Positions 34,843-47,100 of a stretch of DNA of 64,000 bases are shown here, piece by piece. The notes beneath the pieces are model-generated. The model was given only the letters and a program-made list of their open reading frames with translations, searched no databases and was not told the DNA's origin. The position numbers were made by a program, and so were the translations under genes. Origin of the DNA: Euglena gracilis (lineage: Eukaryota > Euglenida > Euglenophyceae > Euglenales); contig CP154955.1 in assembly GCA_039621445.1 (NCBI GenBank), positions 8,730,241 through 8,794,240 on the forward strand, written 5' to 3'. The stretch's first letter is position 1; each line of letters opens with the position of its first letter.

Positions 34843-35806
34843 AAAAACGTGTTCAGAGCCCGCCAAATGCCTGCCCTGAAATTCGTGGTCATGATTCACG
34901 CAAGGGGTCAAAAACGCGAAAATGTGAAATTCAGACCCAAAAAATGGCGCCCTAATGGAAAACGTGCCTGACCACAGATGCCTTAATGGAAAACGTGTCA
35001 TTGCCACAGATGCCTTAATGGAAAACGTGCCTGACCACAGATGCCTTAATGGAAAACGTGTCATTGCCACATATGCCCTAATGGAAAACGTGTTACCCCT
35101 CCCCCCATACCTAAACGCATGGCAAACTTTGTGAGCCCCGTGAAGCGTGGAAAAATCTGATGAGCACCGCTGGCCGTCTGTTGAAAAGAGCTTTCAATCG
35201 AGGGGTAACTTGGTACCCTAACGTTGCACGCAGCCCGAGATACGCTCGCAATCGTCGGATCGGCCAGAATCTCAGTCGAAATTTGTGGTGGTTTTGGGTG
35301 CTTGCTTGGTTTAAAATGCTTAACAAACCATACAGAAACAATTTTTGTCTTCGAATTGAGGGCATCTGGGGTCCAGGGGGTACAAGAATTGTGAAATTAG
35401 GATTTCCCAGTGACACAAAATAAGAGTACCAAGCGGCGTGGCTGAATTTGGTCGTCACCACCAGTCGTCTGATGAAAAGAGTTTTCGATCGAGGGGTGAG
35501 TTTGTTCCTGAACAACTTTCACAGCCAGAGATCCGCTCGCGATCGTCGATCGATTTTGCAAAATGCATTTTCAGACGATATCGGACGACACGTGATTGCC
35601 ACAGATGCCCTAATGGAAAACGTGCCATTGCCACAGATGCCCTAATGGAAAACGTGTCATTGCCACAGATGCCTTAATGGAAAACGTGCCTGACCACAGA
35701 TGCCTTAATGGAAAACGTGTCATTGCCACAAATGCCCTCATGGAAAACGTGTTCATGACCACGAATTTCAGGGCAGGCATTTGGCGGGCTGAACACGTTT
35801 TTAAAA
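34843..35806. mobile_element. 964-bp TIR element with subterminal 32-bp repeats
   Basis: Left end AAAAACGTGTTCAGAGCCCG then CCAAATGCCTGCCCTGAAAT; the right end (35747-35806) is its inverse. Inside each end lie four to five copies of a 32-bp unit, GCCTTAATGGAAAACGTGTC plus ATTGCCACAGAT, in the same direction (34978-35095 and 35598-35750). The centre holds two copies of a conserved block with AATCGAGGGGTAACTTGGT or CGATCGAGGGGTGAG. It encodes no recognised protein. Confidence 0.7.
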
Positions 35807-35938
35807 AAAGTCCTTGGGGAACCTTCGGATGCGTTTGCTTCCATGGAGAGAAAAGGATTGAAGTTGAACAGATGTTGAACAGATGTTGAAGTTGAAGTGA
35901 GGTTGAAGTGTAACTTCTTCTTCTAACTACTTTCCAGC

Positions 35939-36185
35939 CTTGCCCTAACCCTCACCTTGACCCTAACCTTAACCCTAAACGTATCCCTAACCCTAACCCG
36001 AACCCAAACTGTATCCTTAACCCTAACCCGTAACTGTATCCCAAACCCTAACCCTAACCCAAACCCTAACCCTAACCCTAGCTGCGTCCCTGACCGTATC
36101 CTAACCCGAACTGTAACCGTGTCCCTATCCAAACCTAAACCCTAACTCTAACCGTATCCTGAACCCTAACCCTAACTCTAACCCT
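35939..36185. repeat. Interstitial telomere-like (CCCTAA)n tract
   Basis: About 245 bases of CCCTAA with frequent one-base variants (CCCGAA, CCAAAC, CTGTATCC). The variants and position show an old internal tract, not a chromosome end. It indicates TTAGGG-type telomeres in this organism or its ancestry. Confidence 0.75.
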
Positions 36186-37499
36186 CTTGTTTGAGCATCT
36201 GGGGGGTTCTTTGGCTGTGAGTGTGCTCAATTAAGGGGGGGGGAGTGGTGTCGGAAACCTGCAGAAGGGAATGCCATGAATTTGGCCAATCAAACACCAA
36301 GCTTGTTATGGAGTTGATTCAGGTATCACTACCGATGGCCATATGCATTTTCATGGACTTTACAAATTTGGTGTATTTTTTGTGCTTTTTGGCTCTTTGG
36401 GGATCTGAAAGGTCAGCAACCTTGAACAGGCAAATTTTCAGAACAGGTCAACTGAGCTTCAATTTCTGGGACAAGCACAGATCAAAGTGCTGGGCCGAAA
36501 ATATCCCCCCCCCCTGAAAACAGCCAAAAGTTCCATTTTGGGCATTGTTCAAGCAAAAATTTGTCAAAAATGCAAAAAAAATTGGCGAAAAGAGCTGGAA
36601 GGAGAAATTGACTTTTGGTGGGCCTGGTGCCCCCCCTCCCAGTTGCACTAAGGCTTCTTGTCTGTTTATGACCGGCGCTAACCCCCGCCACCCACAGGGT
36701 CGGTCCGGACCCAGCCGAGCAGATTGGGGGGGGGGGGGAGTCGGACTCCCCCCCTGTGGTCCAGGAGGAGGGGGCACCCCAACCAAAACCCCATACACCC
36801 TGCTTACCATGACCCCCCAAAACGACCCCCCCCCCTAAGTGGTCCTCCAGGGTCCAGCCGGAACACGGATGAAATTTTCTGTAAGGTAAAATGGCCATAA
36901 AACAGCTGGTAAAATGGCCATAAAACAGCTCTTTTTTGAAAAATTTTCCGAAATTTTTTTGACCTGATGGAAAAAATAGTAGATCACGAATTTCACATAA
37001 AAATTTCCCCCAAAAACATGGGGGGTGATATCAAGATTTTGTTTTCCGACCCCCCCCTAAGTGACCCCCCCCCCTAAGTGGCCCGCCGGGGTCCTGGCCC
37101 CAAGGGTTTTTCTTTTGAGGGTCAAAAGGGGGGGTCATTTGGGGGGTAATGGTACAGTGAAGCCTGCCCTGGAGACCTTTTATCGTCCTCCATGCGCGTT
37201 TTTGGACGCCGACACTCATGGCCTGTGTTCTGCCTCTTTTTTTATATATGCCTTGGCGATTATTTGGGGGTGTCTTTTTGGCCGCTTTTTGGGGGGGGTC
37301 GCTTGGGGGGGGGTTGCGGAGGGAAAACCCCATGCAGTTGTCAGAAAGTCTTGAACAGTTGCTTGCCACTGATTGATAAAGTCCGATTCACAGCAAACGC
37401 AAACAATGTGATGTCCAAGAAAATTTGAAGAACCAAAGCATTTTGGGCAGGTGCTGGGATGTGATTCCACTGGTGTCAGATCCCCTGATTCCACTGGTA

Positions 37500-37640
37500 T
37501 CCCCCCCAAGAACACAAGAACAAAGGGGGGGTCCGACCCCACCCGACTCACCTACATTCTTATGCCCCCCCCTTGCTGTTCCCGTCTCCATAGGAACAGT
37601 AAGAAGGGGGAACAGTAAGGGGGGGGGGGACTGGCCAACC
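37500..37640. repeat. C-run/G-run bounded hairpin element (GCTGTTCCC/GGGAACAG)
   Basis: GCCCCCCCCTTGCTGTTCCC is partly inverted as GGGGAACAGTAAGGGGGG around a TCTCCATAGGAACAG centre. It belongs to the group of short elements beginning in C-runs and ending in G-runs. It lies 0.3 kb upstream of the methyltransferase start. Confidence 0.45.
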
Positions 37641-37975
37641 AAGTTAGACCACCTAAATGCCAAAAACGCCAAAATGAAGCCTTTTGGGTTCACATGCTTG
37701 AAAATTGCACCTCCACAACATCCATTTTGGCGTTGGTTTGGAGCTTCATGGCCCACCTGCCATTATCTCGAAGCCTGCTCCAGAGGCCCATGTGATCTGC
37801 CTCACTTTCGGAAGTAATGTGTGTTTTCTGGAGATGACAATTCGAAAGATATTTGGTCTTTTGTTGGTTTGGGCAACAATCATATGTCCAAGCCGCCAAA
37901 GCAATCAAGCCACCAAACAGCTGTTCACAGGAGTTCATCTCTTCCCCCAGGTTCATCAAATGTTCAGCGGCATCA

Positions 37976-38113
37976 ATGGCCCATTACGCTGATTTGGCAT
38001 ACTGGGATCAACGCTACAAGTGCAACCCACAGCCTTTTGAGTGGTACCAACCTTACTCGTGTTTGCATCCGCGCATTTCAAGGTGCCTCAGAGCTGGAGC
38101 CAAGGTCTTGATC
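37976..38113 (+). CDS. Methyltransferase exon 1
   Basis: Starts at ATG 37976 (MAHYADLAYWDQRYK...) and runs 46 codons to AAG GTC TTG ATC. The YWDxRY...FEWYQ signature is diagnostic for the family N-terminus. The end is fixed by continuation into CTT GGA TGC GGC of exon 2, and could slide within the duplicated TTGATC. Confidence 0.83.
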
Positions 38114-41100
38114 AAGGCGTCGCTTAACCGAAGTGGGGGGGGGTCCCCATGGGGGGGGGTCCAGCCTTTCTTCCAGTCAGCAGCCTTTTTCCAGCCCTGA
38201 CCCCCCTCCTCCCCATTGACGAGTTTTAATTTTTTTCCAGCCGCTCAAAGGGCAGCTGGAAACGGATTTTCGGATTTTGGGGGTACATAAATGGGCCAAA
38301 AGGGGCCAAAATGTGTTGGATTTGGGCTGGCTCGGCCAAAATCGGTCAGATAATCGATGTTTTGCAAACGTCAGCAAACTTGGCAGCTTTTTGGGGGCCT
38401 TTTTGGAGTTTCGTTTTTTTTTGGACCCAGTTCGACGCGGGTCGAGCCCAGTTCCAGCCAGGGGGGGGACCCATGGGGGGGGAGCAGACCGGCAGCCTTT
38501 TTTCCAGCCAGCCCAGCCTTTTTTCTAGCCTCTGAGCTGGACCCCCTTGGGGGGGGGGGTCGCTAAGCGACCCCATCGCCTTGATCCTTGGATGCGGCAC
38601 TTCCACACTTGGTGTGCTTAATGCCAACTTATGATGCTGCCCAATTTTGATTCCACGGGGATCCAGAGCTCCAATTTGTACATTTTGATTGTATTTCAAA
38701 AGGGGGTGGTTTGGGACGTTTTGGGGGAGTGGGGGGGGTTGCAAGGGGGGAAAGGCAGATGCAACTCAACTGGCCACCCCAGTTTTTATGCATCTAAGCA
38801 ACCAGGACGGGGGGATTTGGGGACTTGGGGGAACCACCCCCAAATCATTTCATCAATGGGGTGTTTTTTTGTATGTTGTGACCAAATATTAGCTTACAGT
38901 GCAGACAAAAATTACGGTGAGTAAAAATTATGGAGAAAAAAAATTATGGAGAAAATTTTTTGGGGATTTTTGGTGAAAATGATGCTTTCCAAAAGGGGCG
39001 AAAAAAAAAAAGCCCCCAGGACTGACCTGACACGATGTCAGATCAGTCCTCGGGGCTTTGAGAATTCCTTGCGACTGCTGAATTGCAATTTTTCTACTCG
39101 AAAAAATACATTGTAAATTTCTCTTGCACAGATTGCTTTTACAGAATGGATGCATTGGCAGTGCCAAAAACGGTTCTTGATGAATTTCATGAATCCAAAG
39201 GGCAGCCAAATTTATGGTCCGATGAGTACGCTAAAACGTTACTGACTGAGCGAGGCAACTCGGCGTAACTGGTGCTCTGAAGAGGCATAAGCAGGAGATT
39301 TCAAAGACAAAAATCTGCCGTGGACCACCGCTCATAGGTATAATTTTCTGTCAGTGGGTTTTTTTTGCAAATTTTATGGTTGAGGTGGTTGAAACACTGG
39401 CAGGCAATTGGCCAGTATTACCCTCACCCCCCCTCAAAGTGTCCCTCCCCTCAAAGTGGCCAAAAATTTTGGCAAATTTTGGTTTACCCCCCTCAAAGTG
39501 GCCATTTTCCTTCGGTGCCAAAGGCGCCGAAGGCCAAAAACTGACCCCCCCAAAGTGTCCCCCCCTCGAGAGTGGCCATTTTGGGGTTCCACGATGCCTG
39601 GAGGGTGGCCACTTTGAGGGGGGGGTGAGGGTATGTGCACCAGAAGCGTGGCGTCCTTATGCTGCTACGAGTGACGGGACGGTCCCCTCTGTGATCCCCA
39701 TGCTAGAAACCGGGCCATTTTTTTTTTGGATTATGCACCTGCTGAACGCACCATGAAATTTGTGATCATGTGTTAGAAACCAGGCTTTTTTTTGGTTGCA
39801 CGTTCCATGCGGAATATCCATTTCGCTTTGTCATGGGACTGGGGGGAAATGGTCTGAACTGGGCATTGCAAGCAACCATGCAGCCTGAACGTCTGTTTCT
39901 CTGTGAATGTGGTGCTGAGACTGCAAGGAAATGCACCGTCTGCAGTGAGCATGACTGTGATGGGTGCTTCCCTGACCATTCTGTTGTAATCCACCCCTTG
40001 TAAATTGTGAACAGTGTTCACGATGTATCCCAGGGAGATCCAGCTCCGATTTCGTGTCTTGTCTCAAAGGGCGTCGGAAAGGTGCACTGGGTGAAAATTA
40101 CGGCGAAAAAAGGTGAAAATCTGGGTCATCACCAAAATTTTATCTCACTGTAATTTTTGTCCGCACTGTAACACCTGCGTAACACCACTCCCCGGGGTGG
40201 GGGACGGGACCCTGGACCGGAGGGGGGGTCCGGACTCCCCATCTGCCAGGAGGTCCAGGGGGGGGGGTACGGGACCCCAAAGAGGTCAAATCTTCTTTCT
40301 GGCGCTTTGCGCTAATTTTTTTCCTTCATTTTTGACATTTTTTTGCCCAAAATGGCACTTTTGGTCATTTTTGGGGTCAAATTTTTTGGCAATTTTTTGC
40401 GGCCCGGCGCTTTGCGCCAGGCCAAAAATCATCATCCGGACTGCGCCACTGTTTAGGTGGGGGGGTGTCCCCCCACCACCCTTCTCCTGGACTAGAGGGA
40501 GGTCCGGATCCCCCCCCCTCCACCTGCCCTCATATCAAGGCCTGTGATCCAGCACCGAAGCGGAAGGTGCCTTTTTTAGCTTTTTTTCATATTTGTGGTT
40601 GAATTTCCTTTCAGTTCCAGAGCAGCCCACCCCCCTCAGGGGGGGGTGTGGGTGATTGGTTTTTTTTTAAAACCTATTTTCTGGGCCCGGCGCCTGTCTT
40701 GATTTTCTACTGGCTTAACAGAAATTCAGGCTGAAATTGTTTTGGTCAGTCAATTTCCAACACAGCGCCCGTTTAGGTCACTCGATTTCCAAGATGTCCA
40801 AGATTTCACCAAAGAATCCGAATCTGACCAGCAACATATTTCAATGTCTTGGAAATCAGCTGACCTGAACAATTTCAGTGTTTCCACTTTTTTTTTTGGA
40901 TATTTTGGTCCTATGGGGTTCTGGAAGCGTTTTGGACCAGACAAAGGCTAAATTTTGCGGTCGGATGATCACAACTGGCTGAAAGTTGAAAGTAGGATGT
41001 CCCAAAAGTAGGATGTGCCATTTTTTCGTCCGTTTGTGGATTTTGCATTGGATGTGCTGGGACGGGATGCCTTATTTGTGCTTTTTCAGAATTAAGCATT

Positions 41101-44100
41101 CTGTACAACATGGCCAGATTCAGTTGCCATCGCTGGTCGCCTGATAAGAGAAGCTTTCGATCGAGGGGTGATTTGGCTACTGTTGAAGCAGATGATCACC
41201 TAAATTCAGGAATTTCAGTTTCATTGGACACTTTTTTGGGGGGGGTAACATGTTTTACGGTCCGAGATAATTGTCCCCCCCTTTGAACCCAAAGAATTCA
41301 TCCCCCCAAAGTGGCCGATTCCTTGTTCCGGCCCGAGAGTGACCGCTTCCAATGGCCACTTTGGGGGGGGGAGGGGGACGCTTTTTCGGGGGGTGAGGAT
41401 GCTGCCAAAATGAGCCTGAAATGGAACAAAGGGTCATTCAGAGAAAAGAAATAAAAAAGGTTGGTCGATTTCCAAGGCATTGAAATCTGTTTAGGTCAGT
41501 CAATTTCCAAGAAGGCTCCCGTTAATGGGCCAAAAACCACTTTTTTTTTGGCAATATTTCCGTCCAGATGGTTCGGTCGAATGAAATTCAAGGCAGGCGT
41601 GCAGGGCCAGACAAAATAATAATGTTTTTATTACACCTAACGTCCGAATTTTTCGCACTTCAAACCGTATATTTTTGCACTCCCGGTCAATTTTTTTTGC
41701 ACTTTATCTCAAAAATGTTTTCATATGAAACCAATTTGCTTGCATTTTATCTCAAAAATGTTTGTGCCTTATCCCAAAAATATTTGGATCCGTTCCGAAA
41801 ATTTTTGCACTTGGATCGGGTGTTTTGCACAGTTGCCCTTTGAAGCTTCAATCGACGTGGATCTTTTTTCATTGTCCAGTACGAGGCATTTTTTTCATGG
41901 AGCAAAAATAAAACGACGGAGTGCAATTTTTTTCGGAACAAGTGCAAATATTTTTGTGGAGCAGTGCAATAAGTTTTGGCCTTTGGGCAATTTTTTTTTG
42001 AGGGCGCTGGGCAACCATTTTGATAGGTTGGGGCAACATATTTTTGCCAGGCGTGGGCAAGCATTTCAGACACTAGGTGTAAAATCGACCGACACTAACG
42101 GTTTCAGCAGGGGTGCTGGGCGGTTCACTTCGCTTGCATCGCCCAGCGCCTCTCCTGAAACCGTTGGTGTCGGTCGATTTGCAAACAGGAATTCTTTTGT
42201 TGGTTTTTTTTGTGGGAGAACCGATTACAATCATAACCATTTTGGTTTGGGTGCAAGGTAAGGTCTACGTTGTGGCATGAAATCAGTTGGATTGCAAGCC
42301 AGGTGGGTGCCACGCGTCAGCCACATTTTGAACAATATTGGCAACAATTTTCTGTTTTCTTTTTGCCTGCCGCATTTTCAGGCTATCTCCAGAACTATAA
42401 CCATATGAAACAATCTGATCCCACAACCAGAATGGAATGTGATTTTGGAAAATCACAGAAAATCACAGATATTTTGGCCTCGGCCAGCACGGAAATGGGA
42501 GGAACCCTGCATGGGGATGCACCCCTCACTCCTGAGGACCTTTGGACCAAGGAGTGGGGAGGGGGGCTGCCTTGCCCAGCGGGTCAACCGAAGGGGGAGG
42601 AATGGCATGCTAAAAACAGCAAAACATCTGTTTCCAAAAGGCATTTTGCATCCCTCAAATCATTCATGGTGTGTTTTGCTTTTCCTTCCAATACTTTTTC
42701 AGATTGTCGGAGAAAAATGAAGTCTGAGACAATGAAACACAAGTTTTATTGAGGGCTGGAAGCATGTTTTTTCGTGCAAAATTTTTATTTTGATTTCTAC
42801 CTTGATGGTGTTCAAGATGGATACAACGCCTTTCGCGTCCAAGGCTTTACGCCAACAATATGAATTTTTGCCAAATAATATCTCCCTGGATGTGGGCTTC
42901 GGCTGACCAAACAACATTCCTTGGGGGATTATTATTCTGGAAGGAATCAAAAACACAATATGTTTTGCCTTTTGTCATTTTCACCCCAGGGGAAGAGCTT
43001 TATGACGCTGGAAATGTGGCAGAAGTAGTATGCATTGATTTCAGTGGATATGCCGTGGAAGCAATGGAGGCTCGCCGTGGAATACGGAAGAATTTCACCC
43101 TGCTGCGTTTGTTTTTTTCCCTGTTTTTGTGTGCCGCCACTTGCCTTGTCCGTTTTCTAATGATTCTTTCCAAAATTGGGTGCTCGGGGGAAAAGGGAGA
43201 GGCGTGGACTTTTGGATTCCACGTGTTTCCCACTTGGATTCCACCTGTTTCTTTGTTTCTTGTTTCATGTTTCATTTTGAGGAGAGTTCTTTTTTTGCCT
43301 TCGCAAATAGTATGCTCTAAAAAGATCGCCCACAGGCTGTGACCTCTCCAGTTTGGGCGGATGCATGTGAGACGAGTGCGCCAAAGGCAGCAGGTTCGAC
43401 CCCTGCCGGGGTGGGAGGTCACCGGGGTTATCCTGTCTTACGTCTGTCGGTTGTTATAATCCCACCCACTTCATGCCCGATGGCCGGTAGCTGTACAGAC
43501 AACAAAAAAACATGTCAAAATGAAAACATGCAAAAGCATGTGAAGTTTTTGTAGGATTTCCTTTTGGAGGGGCAACTCCTACCCCCCCCCCCCCAATTTC
43601 AATTTCAATTTCAAGGCAGCCAAGGTGCCCACCCTGCATGCTGCATGGCTGTTCAATTCGGCTCCTACACCATTGAACGCTTCACCGGTCAGCGGGTGCG
43701 GGTCAATGGGCTGGGGGGGGGATAGATGGGAAGCCCAGCGGTATTGAGGTAGGTGGCGGGGGAGGGTCCCAATCACCCTCCTGGGGGTATGGTGGTGGGG
43801 GGGGGTCCGGAACCCCCCCCGCTAGATGTTGGGAGGGGTTGTCCGGACCCCCCCGGCAGGTTCCCAAAATTGTGAAAATTTTAGTCCAACGCTGCACGCC
43901 GTAAGTTGAACAGAAATGCTGCCTGATCTCTGGGCATATTTCACAATTTGACAATTTGAGTGTTAAAAATGCCAAAAAATGAGCATTTTGATGTATTTTC
44001 AAAGGAATATCAGGTATTTCTCAACAATTTTGGCCCGGTTTCCAGCCCTCTGGCAGTCTACAAAACTGAACGCTTACCGGCCCCCTTTAAGAAGGGGAGG

Positions 44101-47100
44101 GGTCCCCCCCCCCCGTGTTGGGGTCTTGGACCCCCCCTCAAGGCTTCCCATACATCCCTGGGACAGGGGGGCAGTTGTGAGTGGGCCATGGAAAAGGTGT
44201 AATGTCTTTAATGTATGTAATGTCATTATGTCATGTCATCTGTAATGTCATCATCTCCAAAAGCAGCCGGCTTGCAGACGTACACCAACATGGATGCCCA
44301 AAGCCTGGCCTACCCGGCAGACCATTTTGATATGGTGATCGACAAGGCGACCCTTGACAGTATTTTGTGTGGTCCTGATGAGGTATTCTTTTGCTTTGGA
44401 TCGGCACCAGGGAAGTGTTGGTGCTCATGTGCGCATGGGCGGTCACGCTCAGGGACTCGAGCCTCCAATCCGAGGTCACCACAACCTCAGGGAAAGCACT
44501 CAAAACCAAAGGGCTTCCCATTCAGGATGCGAGCAAACAAACCTCTGTCATCGGCCACTTGCAAATCAATTTTACTGTAAATTTGAAAATGCTCAGAATT
44601 GAATTTTGGAATCCAGTAACTCATAGAATTTTATAACACACTACATACCTGCAACATGTCGTCTCCCGAAGCAAACAACACAGAGGCAGATGCTGGGGAC
44701 ACTTGTTGTTTCTGAAAACAGGAAATATGTTTTTTTGCCCATTTTTATTTTGGAACTGGCTGCAGATTTCTTTTGTGCTGTGCGCACCATGCAGCCAGAG
44801 ATGTTTTGCAAGTTTTGTGACCCGTGAGGGTCCCAGCCAAGTCCCCCCCCCCCATTGGGGGGGGTGGGGGTCGGGTGGGTACCCCGCCAGAGGCGGTTTC
44901 CCCTCTTTTTTTCGGCGCGAAGTGCCAACAATTTTTTGGACCCGAAAATTAACCCTCCAAAAGTGCCCCCCCCCGCGCCCCCCCCCCCCCCCCGGGCCCC
45001 CAGGTTTCAAAAGGGGGTTTGACACCCATGAAACATTCGCTGACGTGGGTCCTGAGGACATGTCTCGGCGAGTTAGGCGTCTTTTGGAGGATGCTAAAAA
45101 AGTTCCCATCCTAAAAAAACCTCTGACGGCAGCTTTTAAAGAATATGCTGCAACCACGAAATTCTTCTGCGCCTTCAAAGCATTATTTACGTGCACCGCG
45201 GATGCAACACTACAGTTTGGTGCCTCTATGGAAAAGCTGGTTTGCCAAGGCGAGGTCCCAATCAATCTTGCATTGCATAAAATGAAAATTGTACAGTTCT
45301 GCTCCGCGTCAAGAGCGAAAAAAATTTTCTCCAATGTCCGCGAGGCAAAGCATCTTTTTTTTTTGGCATCCAGTGCGTCACGTTTTTTTGCATCGCAATC
45401 TCCATGGAAAAAAATATAAAAAATTTTCTGCCATGAGCACTGCGGATTTTTTCCTTGCCAGAAATGCCCATTTTCGGCCATTTTTTTTGAGCAAAGCCAA
45501 CCCAAAAGCACATTAAAGCCTCATTTCCAGGATGAAAAATTTTCCGGGGGTGTCCACCTGGTGGCTTTTTCCCCCCAGTGTCTAGCAAAATGGCCAGCCA
45601 GTGGACCCCCCCCCCCCCTGGATCCTTAAGCAATGGCCTGCCCGAGGTAGTGCTGCACAGGCAGCAAGGAGGGTTTTTTTTGCAGTTTTCACAGTTTGGG
45701 TTTTTTTGCAGTTTTTTTTGCAGTGTTTTTTTGAGATGAGAACTGCACATGTGCGGATTTTTGCATTTCTTGTCATGCAAAGAAGAAAAAAGTTGGACGT
45801 GATTTTTTGAAGTTTTGACATTACCATCTAAATCATTGCTATTAGCGATCAGGAATTCCTGAATCGATGGATCCTGCCCCTCTTCACTTTCTTGTGTCAC
45901 CAGGCGCGCCTGGAAGTGGTGCAACCACTGTCCCCCAGGGTCTTGGCTGAGTACTTTGGCGATGACTTCATGCTGGATTTCCGGCTATGGAGTTTTAAAG
46001 ACTGGACACATGTGTGACAGTAGCTGGTTTGCCAGTGACCACCTTCCACCACAAGGTGAGTGCACCTGGTGGTGTACGGGTTGTGGCCAATTTTTGGAAA
46101 TCTGGTGCTCAGGCCGCCACCAATGATGCACCATGTTGCACGATGCAGCATGTCTAATGTCCAATACCTCACAATGCAGCATTAGACATGTCATTTGTCT
46201 TGTGCCTCAACTGCATCGGTCCGAAGTTTTGGCGATTCTCTGATGGAGCAGTCAGAACCACCGTTCCCAGGATAATACGATCCTGCAGACGTTCAAGGAG
46301 GAGAGCAAATAAAAACTCTGAAGTTCTCAATCAAGACGATGATGAGGATGATGATAATAATGAAGATAAAGAAGAGGAGGGGGAGATCACTGTTATCTAA
46401 TTGTTTGAGTTCCACGTTTCCACAAGATTCATTCCAAAGGGTGTAATTCACTTGATTGTTCTTGCCGTTTTTTTTGTTGAGATTTTTTTTTGAAGTTCAT
46501 TTTTTGCAATTTTCTTTTTGCAGTGCACCTTTTGACCTGTCCTCCCTCTTGCTAGCGCCACACCCGAGATCTGCCTCCCCGTGGGATTGGGTTGGGTCCG
46601 TAAGGGGCAGGAAGTTTTTTTCCTTGAGGACTGCCCCTTGAGGAACGCCCACGGCCGATCCAGGAATCGAACGGCGCCAAGAATCAAAAAGTTGGGAAAA
46701 ACATTTTTTTTGACGTTTTGGGTGGATGGGCGATAGTCCAAGGATGCGAGAAATCACTCCCCCCCCCCCCCCGAAGTCGAACCATTTTTGCCAGAATGTG
46801 GCCATTTTTTTTGGCCATTTTTCTTTTAAATTTTTCATTGAATGTGCTGGGATGGGAAGTTTCCCCCCCATTAATGACCGCACCCGGGGTTGGTGCAGGC
46901 CAGGCTTCTTTTTTTTTGGTACTACACAAAAATCGTCCATGTCACCCGGACACACCGTGTACCCGGGTTATGGGCGCCTTCGGCGCCCATAACCCGGACA
47001 CACGGTGTGCAGGCCGGGTTACAATGGACGATTTTTGTCTATATCCGTTGACTAAGAGGCCCAAGACACACACTGTGTCTCGTGGAACTTAGCCACGCAA

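Larger units (their letters stand above)
38897..40168. mobile_element. Tc1/mariner-like TIR element (1.27 kb) in methyltransferase intron 2
   Basis: Left end TA-CAGTGCAGACAAAAATTACGG, right end (inverted) TA-CAGTGCGGACAAAAATTACAG; 23 of the first 25 bases match and both are flanked by TA, the mariner target. The interior contains a hairpin (GGACTGA...TCAGTCC, 39016-39050), a nested CCCTCACCCCCC...GGGTGAGGG element (39420-39636) and small ORFs. A transposase could not be recognised, so it is probably non-autonomous or strongly decayed. Confidence 0.65.
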
